From Gammaproteobacteria bacterium (lineage in GTDB: Bacteria > Pseudomonadota > Gammaproteobacteria > Xanthomonadales > Wenzhouxiangellaceae): DNA of 64,000 nucleotides. The stretch lies in NCBI GenBank assembly GCA_018819105.1, contig JAHJQV010000018.1, positions 111,787-175,786 of the forward strand. Direction: 5' to 3'. Below, in pieces: positions 1-6,344 of this stretch. The position numbers and the translations under genes were made by a program. The notes under the pieces were generated by a model, which did no database searches, was not told the origin of the DNA, and worked only from the letters and a program-made list of their open reading frames with translations. Position 1 is the stretch's first letter. Each line of letters begins with the position of its first letter.

Positions 1-1
1 T

Positions 2-679
2 GCCCAAGGCACCAACACAGCGTTCAGCAATCTGTGGGCACTGCGTGATGCGGACGGCTGCAGCATGCATGACATCGTACAGGCACTGCCGGCAAGCGCC
101 AGCGTGACGGTGACCGGCCACAGTCTGGGTGGAACACTGACCCCGGTGATCGCCCTGCAGCTGGCTGAAGCCTTTCCACAGCTGTCCATACAGGCCAGCA
201 GCTTTGCCGGCATGACCCCTGGCAACAGCGCATTCGCTGCTTTGTTTGGATCCGGCACGAAACTGGAAGGATGCGTGCGGCGCGTGTTCAATACACTGGA
301 CACGGTTGCCTATGGTTGGGACAAAGTCTACGCCACGCATGACTTTTATACCCCGGCCCCCAAAGGTGGTGTGATCGTATCGGCCATGCTGCTCGCCACC
401 GCCGCCCGTTTGCAGCTTGGCGGTTATGACTTCACCGCTGTCGGCACACCGGTGCCATTGCAGGGCGAGGTACGCAAACCGGTGATACCGTGTGAACTGG
501 TGGCCTATGTGCTGGAAAATCTGCATCAGCACATGCCCGACACCTATCTGTCCCTGCTCGGTGCGCCACCACTGCCGTTTTCCATCGGGTTTGGCAGCAT
601 TCTTCGACCACGTGACAAAGCAGCTGATAAAACACCAGCTGCTGCACTGAGGCTGGATGTCGCCCATCTGCCGGCATAA
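2..679 (+). CDS. Lipase class 3 family protein, 5' end cut by the window
   Basis: Alpha/beta-hydrolase of the fungal-lipase-like (class 3) family, expected to cleave ester bonds of lipids. The frame is open from base 2, so the true start lies outside the window. The nucleophile elbow G-H-S-L-G-G is encoded near base 118. An N-T-L-D-T segment supplies the likely acid residue, and the H-Q-H-M-P-D-T-Y-L stretch near the C-terminus is the usual place for the catalytic His. No signal peptide can be judged because the N-terminus is missing. The last 30 or so codons and the downstream DNA recur in degraded form at 2508-2890, so the gene once had a tandem relative. The family call is strong. The substrate is unknown. 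Confidence 0.85.
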   Translation, partial: AQGTNTAFSNLWALRDADGCSMHDIVQALPASASVTVTGHSLGGTLTPVIALQLAEAFPQLSIQASSFAGMTPGNSAFAALFGSGTKLEGCVRRVFNTLDTVAYGWDKVYATHDFYTPAPKGGVIVSAMLLATAARLQLGGYDFTAVGTPVPLQGEVRKPVIPCELVAYVLENLHQHMPDTYLSLLGAPPLPFSIGFGSILRPRDKAADKTPAAALRLDVAHLPA

Positions 680-713
680 ACAACAACATCAAGTCATGCT
701 GATAAAGCAGGCG

Positions 714-881
714 CTAGGAGCCTGTCGGACTTAACACTGATCTACTGCAGAAAATCCGGATTGGGCCAGATTCTCCGATCTTCATCGTTGCATAGGCTCA
801 CTATTCGCCTCAAAAGATCGAAAAATCTGACTCCAACCGGCTTTCCTTCGCCACGATCGGTCAAATCCGACAGGCTCCTAG
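714..881. mobile_element. MITE-like 160-bp inverted-repeat element, copy 1, with CTAG duplication
   Basis: A non-coding element at 718-877 with terminal inverted repeats GAGCCTGTCGGA and TCCGACAGGCTC, flanked on both sides by CTAG (714-717 and 878-881), which looks like a 4-bp target duplication. A second copy of the same 160-bp length lies at 53915-54074 and differs at about 15 positions by eye, with no gaps. The related DNA at about 2639 lacks the element, giving an empty-site comparison. It sits between the lipase stop codon and its terminator. No transposase is encoded, so any movement would have to be driven in trans by an unidentified enzyme. Confidence 0.8.
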
Positions 882-890
882 ACCTGTGCT

Positions 891-924
891 TCCGGTCATC
901 GCCATCGGCGAGGCCGGATTTTTT
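891..924 (+). terminator. Rho-independent terminator of the lipase gene
   Basis: A GC-rich stem (TCCGG and TCGCC pairing with GGCGA and CCGGA around a short ATC loop) is followed directly by a T-run at 919-924. The mobile element separates it from the lipase stop codon. A diverged version occurs at 2649-2678 in the duplicated segment. Confidence 0.65.
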
Positions 925-1215
925 GTGCCGTGTCATTTGAACCGCAGCAGCAATTGGTTTCTGTATGGTTTGGCAGCTGCTGAGCGGTTGTTTCCGCAGC
1001 TGATCTAGCTGAAATTCGTGCCAACAATTCAGAACGGCACATGCCGAGGTTTGGCTTGTCTGGAATTACAGTTTTAGCACCGAAAATAACTATTTTTTGG
1101 TTTAACTGTCAGATCATCCATTGTTTGGTTCAGATATGACTTTTGATCAATGGCCAAACAAACGTTGCGATTGCAAAGCTACTATGTGGGTGTTCACTAC
1201 TTTACACAGAGTATG

Positions 1216-1252
1216 GGTGTCCAGGTCATTCGCTAGGTGTCCAGTTCATTCG
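1216..1252. repeat. Short tandem direct repeat, 17-bp units at 20-bp period
   Basis: GGTGTCCAGGTCATTCG (1216-1232) is followed by GGTGTCCAGTTCATTCG (1236-1252), with one mismatch. A small GC hairpin (GCCCGG/CCGGGC) follows at 1264-1280. Repeats of this kind occur near the ends of some insertion sequences, but no transposase is present. Its origin is unknown. Confidence 0.5.
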
Positions 1253-1434
1253 TGAGGGACCAGGCCCGGACGCGCCGGGCAAATCTTCCACACACCCGTC
1301 CAGGGTTCTTGGTGAAAATTCGTCCATGTCCGGCGTCGTGGAGGTTTTTGACTCGGCTGCATGCGGAACTGTGCAATAGTATGGTTTGACGGCCTGACGG
1401 CACCACATTCCGATTTCATACTGAGAGTTCTGCC

Positions 1435-2418
1435 ATGAACGATATTACCCTCGACGCAGAGGCAGCACGCGACACTGCTGCAGAGCATATGCTGACTGGC
1501 ATACCGAGAGTCCATTTCGATACGCCTGTGGATAAAGTGATTGAGGCGCTGCGCGGCTCGCACTACGAATGTGCCGATACGGTGTTTGTGACCGACAGCG
1601 CGGGAAAACTGTTGGGTCTGGTTCGAATCAATGATCTGTTTGCAGACGGCCAGCGTCACATAGGCGACATTATGGAACCTGAGCACGAGAGCGTCAGGCT
1701 CGATGCTGACCAGGAGCAAATCGCTGCGTTAGCAATGCGACTGAACATGATCGCTGTACCGGTCGTCGATAAAAATGAAAGATTGATTGGGGCGATACCA
1801 CCCGAAGCACTGTTCCGGATTCTCCGCGAAGAGCACATGGAGGATCTGCAACTTATCGCCGGCATTACAGCTCACGAGGAAGGTCCTTATGCTGCATTGG
1901 ATGCTAGTATTTGGAACCGTCTTTCACACCGATTGCCCTGGTTGGTCTTCGGACTTGTAGCGTCATCAGTGATTACCGTGGTGATGGTTCAGTTCGAACA
2001 TGCATTGTCCGCCAACGTGGCAGTAGCGTTTTTTGTACCCGCCCTGGTCTACATCGCTGGCGCCATCGGAAGCCAGGCGGTCTCGGTGAGTGTCCGCAGC
2101 CTGGCCGCTGATACTGTGGAGATCCTGCCGCTGTTGCGTGACGAATTGATCATCGGTGTAGGCATCGGAGCTGTCCTCGGCAGCTTGGCCGGTATCGCAG
2201 TATTGGCTGTGTTTGGCGATCAGCTACTGGCGATTGCCGTTGGTCTTGCTGTCCTGTCGGGCGGTACAATGTCAGCTGTGGTCGGGTTTGGTTTACCGTG
2301 GGTTTTTCACAAACTGGGTTCTGATCCCGCTATGGGCAGCGGGCCCATCTGCACGATCATCCAAGACGTTGCCAGCCTGTTCATATACTTCGGCCTGGTC
2401 AGCCTGCTGGTGTTCTGA
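1435..2418 (+). CDS. MgtE-like divalent cation transporter with CBS pair
   Basis: A 327-residue membrane protein. Residues about 20-140 form a tandem CBS pair, which in MgtE proteins senses cytosolic Mg2+ or nucleotides. Residues about 165-327 form five hydrophobic segments corresponding to the MgtE pore domain, including the conserved G-A-I-G-S-Q-A stretch and the D-P-A-M-G-S-G-P segment. Typical MgtE is about 450 residues because it has an N-terminal superhelical domain, which this protein lacks. It probably carries Mg2+ or a related ion across the inner membrane, but specificity cannot be read from sequence. The gene stands alone between two diverged copies of lipase-end DNA, suggesting that it arrived by insertion or recombination. 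Confidence 0.8.
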   Translation: MNDITLDAEAARDTAAEHMLTGIPRVHFDTPVDKVIEALRGSHYECADTVFVTDSAGKLLGLVRINDLFADGQRHIGDIMEPEHESVRLDADQEQIAALAMRLNMIAVPVVDKNERLIGAIPPEALFRILREEHMEDLQLIAGITAHEEGPYAALDASIWNRLSHRLPWLVFGLVASSVITVVMVQFEHALSANVAVAFFVPALVYIAGAIGSQAVSVSVRSLAADTVEILPLLRDELIIGVGIGAVLGSLAGIAVLAVFGDQLLAIAVGLAVLSGGTMSAVVGFGLPWVFHKLGSDPAMGSGPICTIIQDVASLFIYFGLVSLLVF

Positions 2419-2507
2419 AGTGATATCGATAAGCTTTGAGAATATGTCAAAGCCTGGCTGTCCATTGGCCTTTGTTGACCGAAAAAATTAAATGTATGGA
2501 TGCATGT

Positions 2508-2597
2508 GTTTTCATCGGGCTTGGTAGCATTCTGCGACCACGTGACCATGCCACCTCGACATCGGCCGATCTGTCGCTGGATGTCGCCCATCTCTAG
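2508..2597 (+). pseudogene. Remnant 3' end of a second lipase gene
   Basis: Only about 30 codons remain. The frame reads F-I-G-L-G-S-I-L-R-P-R-D then L-D-V-A-H-L before a TAG at 2595-2597. It aligns with the C-terminus of the lipase ending at 679 (F-S-I-G-F-G-S-I-L-R-P-R-D and L-D-V-A-H-L-P-A). The body of the gene is absent, apparently replaced by the segment carrying the MgtE-like gene. Synonymous drift between the copies argues for an old tandem duplication rather than a recent one. Confidence 0.7.
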
Positions 2598-2648
2598 GTA
2601 TGCGCACAGTCAAGCCATTCTGATAAAGCAGGCGCAATACCGGCATAT

Positions 2649-2678
2649 CCGGTCGTCGCACTGGCGAGATCGGTTTTT
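2649..2678 (+). terminator. Relic Rho-independent terminator
   Basis: An imperfect stem (CCGGTC-TCGC against GCGAGATCGG) is followed by TTTTT. It is the duplicated counterpart of the terminator at 891-924 and may now serve the MgtE-like gene. Confidence 0.5.
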
Positions 2679-3066
2679 CGTGCCGTGTCATTTGAACCGC
2701 AGCAGCAATTGGTTTCTGTGAGGCTTGGCCGCCGTAGCGGCAACTTGAGGTGTGGATGCCCTTTACTTTGCGGGAAGTTTCTGCAGGGCATAGCTGTTGC
2801 AGAGAGATTGTTTCTCTCAGAGAATCTAGCCGAACTTTGACCCAACAACTCAGATCGGCAGATGCCGATGTTTGTCATGCTTGAGAATTGACTTAATGGA
2901 TGTCGGAAGCCTGCAGTCTGGTGTACATGTCGAACTGTCCAATGGTTTATTCAGACCCTGCATCTGATTGACAGGCATGCCGTTCAGATTTTGTAACGCC
3001 ATAGAGTATGGGAGTCCTGTTCTTTGATTCAACGGACAGTGCGTCTTCCATAATTCACTAAGCTAA

Positions 3067-3478
3067 CTAGAGCTCATGAGCTTGAAGATATCTCTTTATG
3101 ATGTGATAACCGATTATTGATGTCAATGGGAAACTGATTGAATACCATATCAAGTCATCGAATTCCACTTCACAGCCTTGTACACTGAACTGATCACACA
3201 CAAAGCCCTGAAAAAATAGAACTGTAGCGAAGGGAACTGGCACACTCTGCAAAAAAAATTGGTGGGCTTGGTGTTAATAACGCCACACAAATTATGGTTG
3301 CTATCCAAACACTCCCCTTAATGTTCATTTTCTTTAGTAATTGTATTGGAAATGCAACAAGAAAGATTGAACCGAAACTCAGCATGATGTAATAAAATAA
3401 AACAATAATACCCATGTTTATTAACCTGCTTCTTGTTTTGACTTTCCTACTGCGACCCTCTTGACTGTGAAGCTCCAA
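3067..3478 (-). pseudogene. Possible frameshifted small membrane protein gene
   Basis: Two overlapping minus-strand frames (3194-3478 and 3067-3252) meet at a run of eight A on the plus strand (3251-3258). The upstream frame encodes two hydrophobic helices and reaches P-P-I-F-F at the run. The downstream frame continues with V-P-F-A-T-V-L-F-F and a further hydrophobic stretch. One extra T in the run would fuse them into about 137 residues with three or so membrane segments. The upstream frame opens with TTG, and an internal ATG about 21 codons in is an alternative. The DNA is clearly more AT-rich than its surroundings, which hints at transfer. The cause could be a real frameshift, slippage or an assembly error. 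I do not recognise the family. Confidence 0.35.
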
Positions 3479-3562
3479 TATTTACTTGTCTACGGTGCGA
3501 GCCACTTACCGATTTTTTCAACCATTCACCACTACGGTCTCTTTGGTTGTTCTGGAATCGCC

Positions 3563-3793
3563 TCAGCAGTGTGTTGAACAAACTTGACAGATTCCTGCCG
3601 CATTAAGCTGTAACGCTTGATACAAGTGTTTCAGCTCCCTCATCACCACAGCATTCGCATTCTCAATGGCTTCAGGCTTGTAACCTTCTGTCCCGCACAC
3701 ACTGCATCGAATAACGTATCGAGCGTATGCGCGTCGATTGATTTGATGCAGATAATAGGATTGTCCTTGCGCTTTTCGAGTGCTGTGTGACAT
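3563..3793 (-). CDS. Small protein with two CxxC pairs
   Basis: A 76-residue basic protein. C-S-V-C at about residues 30-33 and C-Q-V-C near the C-terminus could form one zinc site of the ribbon type. The start is supported by a strong ribosome binding site, GGGAGAAGG, just upstream of the ATG at 3793. The gene lies 39 bp downstream of tRNA-Ile2 on the same strand and could be read from the tRNA promoter. I do not recognise a family. A regulatory or nucleic-acid-binding role would be only a guess from the cysteines and charge. Confidence 0.55.
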   Translation of the reverse strand: MSHSTRKAQGQSYYLHQINRRAYARYVIRCSVCGTEGYKPEAIENANAVVMRELKHLYQALQLNAAGICQVCSTHC

Positions 3794-3832
3794 ACCTTCT
3801 CCCTTACAACTCTCGCAACATTGGTTGAGAGA

Positions 3833-3909
3833 TGGTGGGCCCTGTAGGACTTGAACCTACGACCAATCGATTATGAGTCGACTGCTCTAACCAACTGAGC
3901 TAAGGGCCC
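3833..3909 (-). tRNA. tRNA-Ile2 (anticodon CAT, lysidine-modified)
   Basis: On the minus strand the acceptor arm GGGCCCT pairs with AGGGCCC, followed by discriminator A and an encoded CCA (plus-strand TGG at 3833-3835). The D-arm TTAGCTCAGTTGG and T-arm GGTTCAAGTCC are standard. The anticodon is CAT. The body, especially CTTAGCTCAG and GACTCATAATCG, resembles the enterobacterial ileX type rather than the elongator methionine type. It would therefore read AUA after TilS converts the wobble C to lysidine. A separate CAT tRNA at 6158-6234 looks like the elongator Met species. Confidence 0.85.
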
Positions 3910-3980
3910 GCTGTGTGGCTTTGGCAACATTGTAAAGGAAACCACCGCCGATGTTGAGCCGCTGTCTTGACGCCGATGCG

Positions 3981-4520
3981 CTATTTCAGACTGCCCCACA
4001 TGCGCCCGCGCAGTGCCTGACGATGGAACACCAGATGCACGATGGTGGCGAGCACGTGCAAGCTGATCAGGCCGATCATCACCCGTGCGGTGATCTCGTG
4101 CACCTCTTCCAGCAGTTCATGGAAATCGTGCATTTCCGGGATCGGCGACGGGATGCTGATCAGGCCGAAAATCTCGATGGCGCGGCCACCGGTCCAGATC
4201 GTCAGTGGCCCGCTGATGAACATGACCGCAATGCCAGTCAGCAGCAGCACATGCACCAGTTTGCTAATGTGCTGCTTGATCGCCGCCTGTGGCATGGCCG
4301 GGGCAAAGCCACGCCCCATGCGCCAGAACACCCGAAACATGATCCATAGCCAGGCCAGCGCACCGACGCTGATGTGCAGATGCAGCCAGTACAGCTTTTC
4401 CTCGCCACGCGGCATGTCATGAAAGTACAAGCCAACCGCCAGCATGCCGATCACCACCGCAGCGGCAAACCAGTGATTGAGGCGTGAAATGCGGCCGTAG
4501 CCTGTCTGTGCGTTGTCCAT
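3981..4520 (-). CDS. Cytochrome b561 family protein
   Basis: A 179-residue, four-helix inner-membrane b-type cytochrome that moves electrons between quinol and other carriers. Likely haem-ligand histidines fall in helix-associated positions: H16 (N-H-W-F), H47/H49 (L-H-L-H), H141 (V-H-E-I) and H155 (L-H-V-L). The C-terminal H-R-Q-A-L-R-G-R-M-W-G stretch is typical of the CybB group, and the length is normal. It is a single gene, with tRNA-Ile2 downstream and about 255 bp of apparently non-coding DNA upstream. In E. coli a family member is reported as a superoxide:quinone oxidoreductase. I do not claim that activity here. Confidence 0.88.
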   Translation of the reverse strand: MDNAQTGYGRISRLNHWFAAAVVIGMLAVGLYFHDMPRGEEKLYWLHLHISVGALAWLWIMFRVFWRMGRGFAPAMPQAAIKQHISKLVHVLLLTGIAVMFISGPLTIWTGGRAIEIFGLISIPSPIPEMHDFHELLEEVHEITARVMIGLISLHVLATIVHLVFHRQALRGRMWGSLK

Positions 4521-4775
4521 GGTCTCTGTCCTGGCCGGCTGTTTATTAAGTGTACGATGATCATCAAGTCAGCAATCAGTCGACACACTGGTTAACGCGA
4601 TCAGTATGCCAGAAGAGCAATCCATTGATGCGAGGAGTTTGATCCGGCGGGCTAGCTGTCTGATAGGAGTAAATCTCTGTGCAGCACTGATCCTGAAGCA
4701 GACAGGTTCGCTGCGGGTTCATTGCCTCATTGGGTAGTTATCGAGTTCTGGTGACGAGAGCGCCCTGTCCAGTCA

Positions 4776-5666
4776 TTAATCCGTCGCATTGGCCTGCCGA
4801 CGTTCCCGGCGCTCACGTTCTTCCTCGCGGGCCGCATCGATGATGCCCATCAGGTGAACGAGATTGATGTCTTGATGCACCGGATCGTACTGTCCGGTCA
4901 TACTTGAATCGGGCTGCAGGCGACCTGCAGCGTAGCGCGCCCAGATCTCCTTGCCGTAGTCGGTTTCGAGCAGCTCAGGCACGATGCGGCCAAAATGGTG
5001 ACGCAGACGATCGACATCGCGCACCAGCAGCATTGCCGCTGAGTTGTTCGCTGATGCATTGACCGCCTGGGGCAAATCAATGATCACCGGACCCTGCTCG
5101 TCCACCAGGATGTTGAATTCTGAAAGATCGCCATGAATCAGTCCAGCGGCCAGCATACGCACCACCTCGCGGATGAGCTGAGCGTGGAAACACTGCGCCA
5201 TTGCCACGTCCAACACCACATCTCCCAGTCGCGGTGCGATGTGTCCATCGGCATCGGTGATCAATTCCATCAACAGAACGCCATCGACGAACGCTATCGG
5301 TTGGGGCACGCGCACGCCGGCAGCGGATAAGTTATACAGCGCGTCAACTTCGGCACTGACCCAGAGTTTTTCCTGCTCCTTCTGACCATAGCTGGTACGG
5401 CGTGACATGGCCCTGGCACGCCGGGTGTTGCGAACCTTGCGTCCTTCCTGATACAGCACATCCTGCTTGAAGCTGCGATTTTGAGACGCCTTGAACACTT
5501 TGGCACAGCGTCGCTCTCCACCAGCACGTACGACAAACACATCGGCCTCTTTGCCACTCTTGATCTCGCCAAGCACCTCGTCGATCAGGCCGTCTTCGAG
5601 CAATGATTGCAGTCGCAATGGCGTTTTCATCAGGACAGGCTTGGCAGATGCATCAGGATCGTCCAT
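4776..5666 (-). CDS. RIO-type serine/threonine protein kinase
   Basis: An atypical protein kinase of 296 residues. The RIO nucleotide loop S-G-K-E-A-D-V-F is at about 37-44, with the ATP-binding lysine in C-A-K-V-F-K at about 56. The catalytic loop H-G-D-L-S-E-F-N-I-L is at 178-187 (Asp180), and the metal-binding aspartate sits in I-I-D-L-P-Q (Asp197). Archaeal and eukaryotic RIO kinases act in ribosome maturation. The role of the bacterial members is not settled. The gene starts 53 bp beyond the end of the repeat array that trails tRNA-Met on the same strand, so the tRNA, repeats and kinase could share a transcript. The basic, low-complexity C-terminus is of unknown function. Confidence 0.88.
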   Translation of the reverse strand: MDDPDASAKPVLMKTPLRLQSLLEDGLIDEVLGEIKSGKEADVFVVRAGGERRCAKVFKASQNRSFKQDVLYQEGRKVRNTRRARAMSRRTSYGQKEQEKLWVSAEVDALYNLSAAGVRVPQPIAFVDGVLLMELITDADGHIAPRLGDVVLDVAMAQCFHAQLIREVVRMLAAGLIHGDLSEFNILVDEQGPVIIDLPQAVNASANNSAAMLLVRDVDRLRHHFGRIVPELLETDYGKEIWARYAAGRLQPDSSMTGQYDPVHQDINLVHLMGIIDAAREEERERRERRQANATD

Positions 5667-5719
5667 TGTAGGCGGAAGCCGGGGCCAATGTTTGTGTCAG
5701 CGCAGAGTTCTGTTGATGA

Positions 5720-6179
5720 CAGCGCACCAGGACGTGCGCTGACAGCCACGACCGCAGGGCGGTGGTTCTCAAAATAAATCGCGGAATTCAGCAGCGATCA
5801 AGATTGCCAGGCGAAGGAATGGTGGTGATGGGTGGACTTGACCGGTTCGTCGGGAACGAATCGGGTCGCACACAGTGCGCCCGCAGGGCAGCGCACCAGG
5901 ACGTGCGCTGACAGCCACGACCGCAGGGCGGTGGTTCTCAAAATAAATCGCGGAATTCAGCAGCGATCAAGATTGTTAGGTGAAGGAATGGTGGTGATGG
6001 GTGGATTTGACCGGTTCGTCGGGAACGAACCGGGTCGCACACAGTGCGCCCGCAGGGCAGCGCACCAGGACGTGCGATGACAGCCCCGACCGCAGGGCGG
6101 TGGTTCTCAAAATAAATCGCGGAATTCAGCAGCGATCAAGATTGTTAGGTGAAGGAATGGTGGTGATGGGTGGATTTGA
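5720..6179 (-). repeat. Tandem 169-bp repeats trailing tRNA-Met, each with the tRNA 3' tail
   Basis: Read on the minus strand, the array starts inside tRNA-Met. Units are 6179-6011, 6010-5842 and a partial 5841-5720. Each begins with the last 22 nt of the tRNA including CCA (6158-6179, 5989-6010 and 5820-5841, the last with one mismatch). Each junction has a hairpin CCGGTTCGT/ACGAACCGG (6011-6033; one G-T wobble at 5842-5864) and a second small stem GCGCAC/GTGCGC. Units are nearly identical. The layout matches the rtT repeats after tyrT in E. coli, known from the literature. The sequence itself is different as far as I can tell. No rRNA or protein family explains it. Confidence 0.85.
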
Positions 6180-6234
6180 ACCACCGACCTCAGCATTATG
6201 AGTGCCGCGCTCTAACCAACTGAGCTACATCACC
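6158..6234 (-). tRNA. tRNA-Met (elongator, anticodon CAT)
   Basis: On the minus strand the acceptor arm GGTGATG pairs with CATCACC, followed by discriminator A and an encoded CCA. The D-arm is TAGCTCAGTTGG, the anticodon loop CTCATAA and the T-arm GGTTCAAATCC. The first acceptor pair is a normal G-C, so it is not an initiator tRNA, and the body lacks the Ile2 signature of the gene at 3833-3909. Its 3' tail is repeated downstream in the 169-bp array. Confidence 0.88.
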
Positions 6235-6344
6235 GCTACCGGCGTGGCGCAGGAACATGCGCCGGACAAGACTGCGTATTTTGGCAACATTGCGCCCGCT
6301 TTGCAATACCGTGCGGCAGATGTGCCGCCGCATGGCCGCACCGT

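Larger units (their letters stand above)
580..1070. repeat. Duplicated segment A (lipase 3' end plus downstream DNA)
   Basis: This stretch is related to 2508-2890. Shared blocks are the lipase C-terminal coding region, the GATAAAGCAGGCGC block just before the mobile element, the terminator, and a long conserved block at about 926-958. The two copies flank the MgtE-like gene as diverged direct repeats. Copy A carries the 160-bp element. Copy B lacks it but has an extra stretch of roughly 85 bp after the shared block. The rest of the 680-1434 gap beyond these elements holds no gene I can support. Confidence 0.7.
2508..2890. repeat. Duplicated segment B (empty-site copy)
   Basis: The diverged counterpart of 580-1070. 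At about 2638-2639 it reads straight from the GCAGGCGC block into DNA matching 879 onward, so it represents the site without the 160-bp element. It includes a second terminator and the conserved block at 2683-2718. Beyond it, up to about 3066, I see no convincing gene. Confidence 0.7.

Noticed and set aside
1246-1719. A 157-codon minus-strand frame overlapping the MgtE-like gene start
   Set aside because: It is a shadow of the plus-strand gene, with no start signal or family features.
4631-4645. A GAGGAGTTTGATCC-like string similar to the 16S rRNA 5' end
   Set aside because: The match stops after about a dozen bases and nothing further resembles rRNA.
5720-6179. The tandem repeats as a CRISPR array
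   Set aside because: Units are 169 bp and nearly identical throughout, with no variable spacers and no cas genes.
5832-6201. Plus-strand frames across the 169-bp repeats ending G-G-F-E-P-P-T-S-A-L
   Set aside because: The tail is the antisense of the tRNA-Met 3' half, a known source of false proteins in databases. The repeats explain the frame.
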